From: Clusia tigrina
Taxonomy: Eukaryota; Arthropoda; Insecta; Diptera; Clusiidae
Length of the DNA: 64,000 bases
Assembly (NCBI GenBank): GCA_920105625.2
Contig: OV050030.1
Span: 423,331,240-423,395,239 of the forward strand
Direction of reading: 5' to 3'
Made by a program: the position numbers and the translations under genes. This document shows, piece by piece, positions 61,001-64,000 of this stretch (its first letter is position 1; every line of letters begins with the position of its first letter). Under the pieces are notes generated by a model. That model saw only the letters and a program-made list of their open reading frames with translations. It searched no databases and had not been told where the DNA came from.

Positions 61001-61010
61001 TATAAATATA
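61001..61010 (+). promoter_or_regulatory. TATA box of the gene at 61067
   Basis: TATAAATATA. A start about 30 bp downstream (near 61032) would fall after the in-frame ATG at 61028, which is why the next ATG at 61067 is preferred. Confidence 0.6.
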
Positions 61011-61066
61011 AGACACGAGTATGTTTTATGCGAGCGAGTATTTTGACAAGCTTCACTTTTGGAAAT

Positions 61067-61656
61067 ATGCTCAGTCAAAGTTTCTTTTCGCTTCTGGCAA
61101 ATTTAGTTTTTGGTTTATTATTGCATTCGATAACATGTGAGAAGTACCTGGTGAGAAATCAACTTAGTAAGCCGCAGTTACAAATGCTGGAGATGCTGGA
61201 ATATGACGTTAATGTGGCTCCTGCAGGTAAGTCAGTTACACGTTGGCCCAGTTACAGAATTTGTGCAAAGAATTCTGTTCGATTTCAGTGACAGATAAAA
61301 ACATTTTCCAAGCCATACGTTATAATCTCAAAAACATAGTCAATAAATTGCGCACCAGAGCCAAGGACACAGTGGACCGCTTTCATAGGCCCTCGGCAGA
61401 TACGGAACAGCATACACTTAATTCGCTGCATAACAATACTGAGCCAAGCGTGACGCCGTTGCTGCATAAGGTAAAGCAGCGTATGAAGAAGAGAAAACTC
61501 AGTACCACCACAGAAAATCCAATGTTCTTTTATGGAGCTTTGAGTAACAAATTCCAGATGAACTCTCCAAGCACAGAGCCAGTGGAGACAACAATCGAAG
61601 TGGCCAGTACAGAAAATTTAGTAAATGTACTGCAAACAATTAGTGTAAAAGGTTGA
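61067..61656 (+). CDS. Secreted basic protein of unknown function, two exons
   Basis: Exons 61067-61226 and 61289-61656, joined over a 62-nt GT-AG intron (GTAAGT...TTTCAG) in phase 1; 528 nt = 175 aa. Signal peptide MLSQSFFSLLANLVFGLLLH then SITC. The mature part is hydrophilic with an amphipathic stretch (KPQLQMLEMLEYDV), a basic segment (HKVKQRMKKRKLSTTTE) and a Ser/Thr/Glu-rich end (VETTIEVASTENLV). No Cys pattern or known domain seen. TATA box upstream and AATAAA at 61778 support a real gene. Start choice: ATG 61028 would add 13 residues but lies at or before the expected transcription start. Not recognised; could be a peptide precursor or a small secreted gland protein. Confidence 0.7.
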
Positions 61657-61777
61657 AATATAAAAATTATCACCTATGAATTGAAAACAGAGACTCCGGA
61701 TAAATTGGGATAACGCGGATAATTTCGGATAAGCCAAAAAAAGTGTCAGTGTTATATTAAAGTTCATAAAGAATACA

Positions 61778-61783
61778 AATAAA
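61778..61783 (+). terminator. Poly(A) signal
   Basis: AATAAA 122 bp after the stop of the gene ending at 61656. Confidence 0.65.
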
Positions 61784-61914
61784 ATATTGTTTTATAACAT
61801 AAGTTGATTTTGGGTGAATCGGATAACTTCGGATAAGCTGGATAAAACTTTAAATGTTATTAACCCAATTCATAATTCAAATTATATTAGAAATAATAAA
61901 TAATTTACATCACA

Positions 61915-63900
61915 CAACCTCTCTTTTTAGTAAAAATATACCTTTTCATTGCACAATCTCTCTTTGCATTAAATAATCTCTCTTTTCATTACAGAATCTC
62001 TCTTTTCATTATTCACATCTCTCTTTTCATTACAAAATCTCTCATTTCATTATACAATCTCTCCTTTCATTACGCAAATCTCCCCTTTCATTACACAAAT
62101 TTCTTTTTTCATTACAAAGCCTCTCTTTTCATAACACAAATCTCTCTTTTCAATACACAAATCTCTCCTTTCCTTACACAAATATTTCTTTTCATTATAC
62201 AAATCTATCTTTTCATTACACAAAGCTCTCCTTTCATTATATAAATCTCTTTTTTCATTATACAATCTCTCTTTTCATTACACAAATATCTCTTTTCATT
62301 ACACAATCTCTCTTTTCATTACACAAATATTTCTTTTCATTATACAAATGTCTCTTTTCAGTACACAATCTCTCTTCTCATTACACAATCTCTCCTTTCA
62401 TTACACAAATCTCTCTTTTCATTACGCAATCTCTCTTCTCATTACACAAACCTCTCCTTTCATTACACAAATATCTCTTTTCATTATACAAATCTCTCTT
62501 TTCATCACACAAATATCTCTTTTCATTATACAAATCTCTCTTTTCATTATACAAATCTCTCTTTTCATTACACAAATCTCTCCTTTCATTACACAAATAT
62601 CTCTTTTCATTATACAAATCTCTCTTTTCATCACACAAATATCTCTTTTCATTATACAAATGTCTCTTTTAAGTACACAATCTCTCTTCTCATTACACAA
62701 TCTGTCCTTTCATTACCCAAATCTCTCCTTTCATTACACAAATCTCTTTTTTCATTATACAATCTCTCTTTTCATTACACAAATATCTCTTTTCATTACA
62801 CAATCTCTCTTTTCATTACACAAATATCTCTTTTCATTATACAAATGTCTCTTTTCAGTACACAATCTCTCTTCTCATTACACAATCTCTCCTTTCATTA
62901 CACAAATCTCTCTTTTCATTACGCAATCTCTCTTCTCATTACACAAACCTCTCCTTTCATTACACAAATATCTCTTTTCATTATACAAATCTCTCTTTTC
63001 ATCACACAAATATCTCTTTTCATTATACAAATGTCTCTTTTAAGTACACAATCTCTCTTCTCATTACACAATCTGTCCTTTCATTACCCAAATCTCTCCT
63101 TTCATTACACAAATCTCTTTTTTCATTACACAATCTCTCTTTTCATTACACAATCTCTCTTCTCATTACACAAACCTCTCCTTTCATTACACAAATATCT
63201 CTTTTCATTATACAAATCTCTCTTTTCATTATACAAATCTCTCTTTTCATTACACAAATCTCTCCTTTCATTACACAAATATCTCTTTTCATTATACAAA
63301 TCTCTCTTTTCATTATACAAATCTCTATTTTCATCACACAAATATCTCTTTTCATTACACAATCTCTCTTTTCATTACACAATCTCTCTTCTCATTACAC
63401 AAACCTCTCCTTTCATTACACAAATATCTCTTTTCATTATACAAATCTCTCTTTTCATTATACAAATCTCTCTTTTCATAACACAAATCTCTCCTTTCAT
63501 TATACAAATGTCTCTTTTAAGTACACAATCTCTCTTCTCATTACAGAAATCTCTCCTTTCATTACACAAATCTCTTTTTTCATTACACAATCTCTCCTTT
63601 CATTACACAAATCTCTCTTTTCATTACACAATCTCTCTTCTCATTACACAAACCTCTCCTTTCATTACAGAAATATCTCTTTTCATTATACAAATCTCTC
63701 TTCTCATTACACAATCTCTCCTTTCATTACGCAAATCTCCCCTTTCATTACACAAATTTCTTTTTTCATTACAAAGCCTCTCTTTTCATTAAACAAATAT
63801 CTCTTTTCATTACGCAATCTCTCTTCTCATTACACAATCTCTCCTTTCATTATACAAATCTCTCTTTTTATTAAACAATCTCTCTTTTTATTAAGCAATA
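61915..63900. repeat. 20/21-bp minisatellite, about 2 kb
   Basis: Close to a hundred units of TCTCTTTTCATTACACAAATC and a 20-bp form with one A fewer, with variants (TATACAAAT, CTCCTTTCATT, AGTACACAAT). Blocks of several hundred bp recur in the same variant order (for example 62340-62700 and 62840-63060), so higher-order copying took place. The region is bounded by GATAACTTCGGATAAGC-like words on both sides (61705-61850 and 63909-63990). Open frames of up to 315 codons are artefacts of the period. Confidence 0.96.
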
Positions 63901-64000
63901 CATACTTTCAGAGGAAACTTCGAATAAGCCGGATAAAATGTTCGACTTTCTAGCAAACTTTATTTTTATATAATTTATTTCGGATAAAATGTGAAAGTTG

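Noticed and set aside
62050..63792. Long frames up to 315 codons, both strands
   Set aside because: Caused by the 21-bp TCTCTTTTCATT array; frames on both strands are equally open.

Overview
The window looks like nuclear DNA from a higher dipteran, most likely a tephritid fruit fly (Bactrocera/Zeugodacus/Ceratitis-like; inference). Reasons: AT-rich DNA with GT-AG introns from about 56 bp to several kb, insect genes (pyd3, a metro-type MAGUK, secreted Gly-rich proteins), tRNA-derived SINEs, Jockey-type non-LTR relics, and a mariner relic with D..D(41)D spacing, which I recall as the tephritid rosa type. Nothing prokaryotic, and no CRISPR, rRNA or true tRNA gene, was found.

Layout: (1) 1-8 kb holds an intronless FAD amine oxidase of the spermine/polyamine oxidase family (+), then pyd3, beta-ureidopropionase (-), which I reassembled from four exons (389 aa, all three catalytic residues present). 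(2) 8-20 kb is one MAGUK gene on the minus strand, rebuilt from ten phase-consistent exons into 585 aa with L27-L27-PDZ-SH3-GUK domains, best matched to Drosophila metro / vertebrate MPP7. It has a candidate 30-nt microexon, a candidate read-through short isoform, and introns carrying five kinds of tandem repeat. A possible distal 5'-UTR exon lies near 40.6 kb. (3) 20-44 kb has no confident protein gene. It holds tandem arrays, decayed non-LTR elements, a SINE cluster, a complete but dead mariner with TA duplications, and long (TA)n tracts. (4) 44-62 kb holds three small secreted Gly-rich/cuticle- or chorion-like genes (45.1-45.7 kb -, 48.7-49.5 kb +, 58.7-59.2 kb +) and a two-exon secreted basic protein (61.1-61.7 kb +). 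Between them are a 28-unit 36-bp array with 396-bp higher-order structure, a truncated reverse transcriptase, a roughly 1-kb inverted-repeat element carrying a THAP-like frame, and a 1267-bp solo LTR with a perfect 6-bp target duplication. (5) 61.9-63.9 kb is a 20/21-bp minisatellite.

The genes do not form an operon-like unit. Pyd3 acts in pyrimidine/beta-alanine catabolism and the amine oxidase in polyamine catabolism. The MAGUK is a membrane/synapse scaffold. The Gly-rich proteins look like extracellular matrix components, each with a signal peptide, a pro-segment with a basic site, and a Gly-rich body. Exon boundaries were worked out by hand from splice signals, phase and remembered family sequences. 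No alignment was run.
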